Assembly (NCBI GenBank): GCA_900468625.1
Contig: UBUL01000008.1
Span: 1-64,000, forward strand
Length of the DNA: 64,000 bases
Direction of reading: 5' to 3'
DNA from: Hyphomicrobiales bacterium
Lineage (GTDB): Bacteria > Pseudomonadota > Alphaproteobacteria > Rhizobiales > Rhizobiaceae
Shown here: positions 63,741-64,000 of the stretch, piece by piece
How the letters are laid out: every line of letters starts with the position of its first letter
How positions within the stretch are numbered: position 1 is the first letter of the stretch
Translations under genes and position numbers: made by a program
The notes under the pieces: generated by a model
Told to the model about the DNA's origin: nothing
The model's database searches: none
Seen by the model: the letters and a program-made list of their open reading frames with translations, nothing else

Positions 63741-64000
63741 ATGCTGATGATCGTTCGCGACCTTGCTCGCCAGAATATGGAATTCCTCTGCGGTCTCCTG
63801 CTGCTCGCCGTCATCGTTGGGCTGGTGATCCTGTCCTACTTCTCGCCCTATGGCCCCTCCGACCTCTATCTGCTGCCGCCCGACATGCCGCCGGATGGGC
63901 AATACTGGCTGGGCACGACATCGCGCGGCCAGGATGTCTTCTGGCAGCTTACGACGGCGCTGCGCAACACGCTCTATTTCGGCATCGGCGTCGCCATTCT
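63741..64000 (+). CDS. ABC importer permease, DppC/OppC type (cut by window end)
   Basis: The first 86 codons are MLMIVRDLARQNMEFLCGLL, then a span ending ILSYFSPYGPSD. PDGQYWLGTTSRGQDVFWQL follows, the GTD.-G.D motif of the DppC class. It starts 3 bp after the DppB-type stop. The ATP-binding genes should follow beyond the window. Confidence 0.88.
   Translation, partial: MLMIVRDLARQNMEFLCGLLLLAVIVGLVILSYFSPYGPSDLYLLPPDMPPDGQYWLGTTSRGQDVFWQLTTALRNTLYFGIGVAI

Overview
The window looks like Rhizobiaceae (Rhizobium/Agrobacterium-type) DNA. It is GC-rich with alphaproteobacterial codon use, and it has rhizobial accessory content: sugar-polyol catabolism, many ABC transporters, IalB and MYG1 homologues, and LysR, GntR, AraC and MarR regulators. 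The mosaic of catabolic cassettes, relics and mobile-element scars suggests a secondary replicon or a plastic chromosomal region; the sequence alone cannot settle which. No rRNA or tRNA gene was found.

Left part (1-11.6 kb): decayed, mobile-element-rich DNA. An IS256-family element carries a transposase broken by palindromic inserts and abuts an ATP-dependent DNA ligase that has lost its 5' end. A MYG1-family gene follows, then a frameshifted relic of error-prone polymerase dnaE2 that stops at a 189-bp inverted-repeat element resembling a Tn3-type miniature element. Next comes an island of toxin-antitoxin-like genes: a PIN/antitoxin pair, a DUF4143 ATPase with a second 3'-end relic, VapBC, and an MNT-HEPN-like protein.

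Middle part (11.7-37.4 kb): a sterol-desaturase-type hydroxylase; a five-gene minus-strand set (membrane AraC regulator, adaptor, ATPase, two FtsX-type permeases) forming a MacB/Lol-like exporter; a tagatose/polyol locus (two SDR dehydrogenases, PfkB kinase, COG4573 epimerase-family protein); a cyclopropane fatty acid synthase; a two-component system; an ankyrin pseudogene; ureidoglycine aminohydrolase; a CadC-like/TPR regulator divergent from an unrecognised HTH protein; a GGDEF protein; a nitrate/sulfonate-type ABC importer; a phosphatase homologue lacking its catalytic Arg; and a MarR-GNAT pair.

Right part (37.4-64 kb): LysE exporter; a DUF1801 gene with an amber codon; a GreA-like factor; an orphan phnM - PfkB kinase - phnF locus with sugar ABC-transporter relics and shared TTCGAA palindromes; methyltransferase, acyltransferase, CDF exporter; AraC/P450/ferredoxin; an AmpR regulator divergent from tandem class A and class C beta-lactamases; a globin-coupled chemoreceptor; a CmlA/FloR-type exporter; a luciferase-like oxidoreductase; IalB; and an arabinoside cassette (ArsR-like regulator, GH51 arabinofuranosidase, peptide-family ABC importer) that runs off the right edge.
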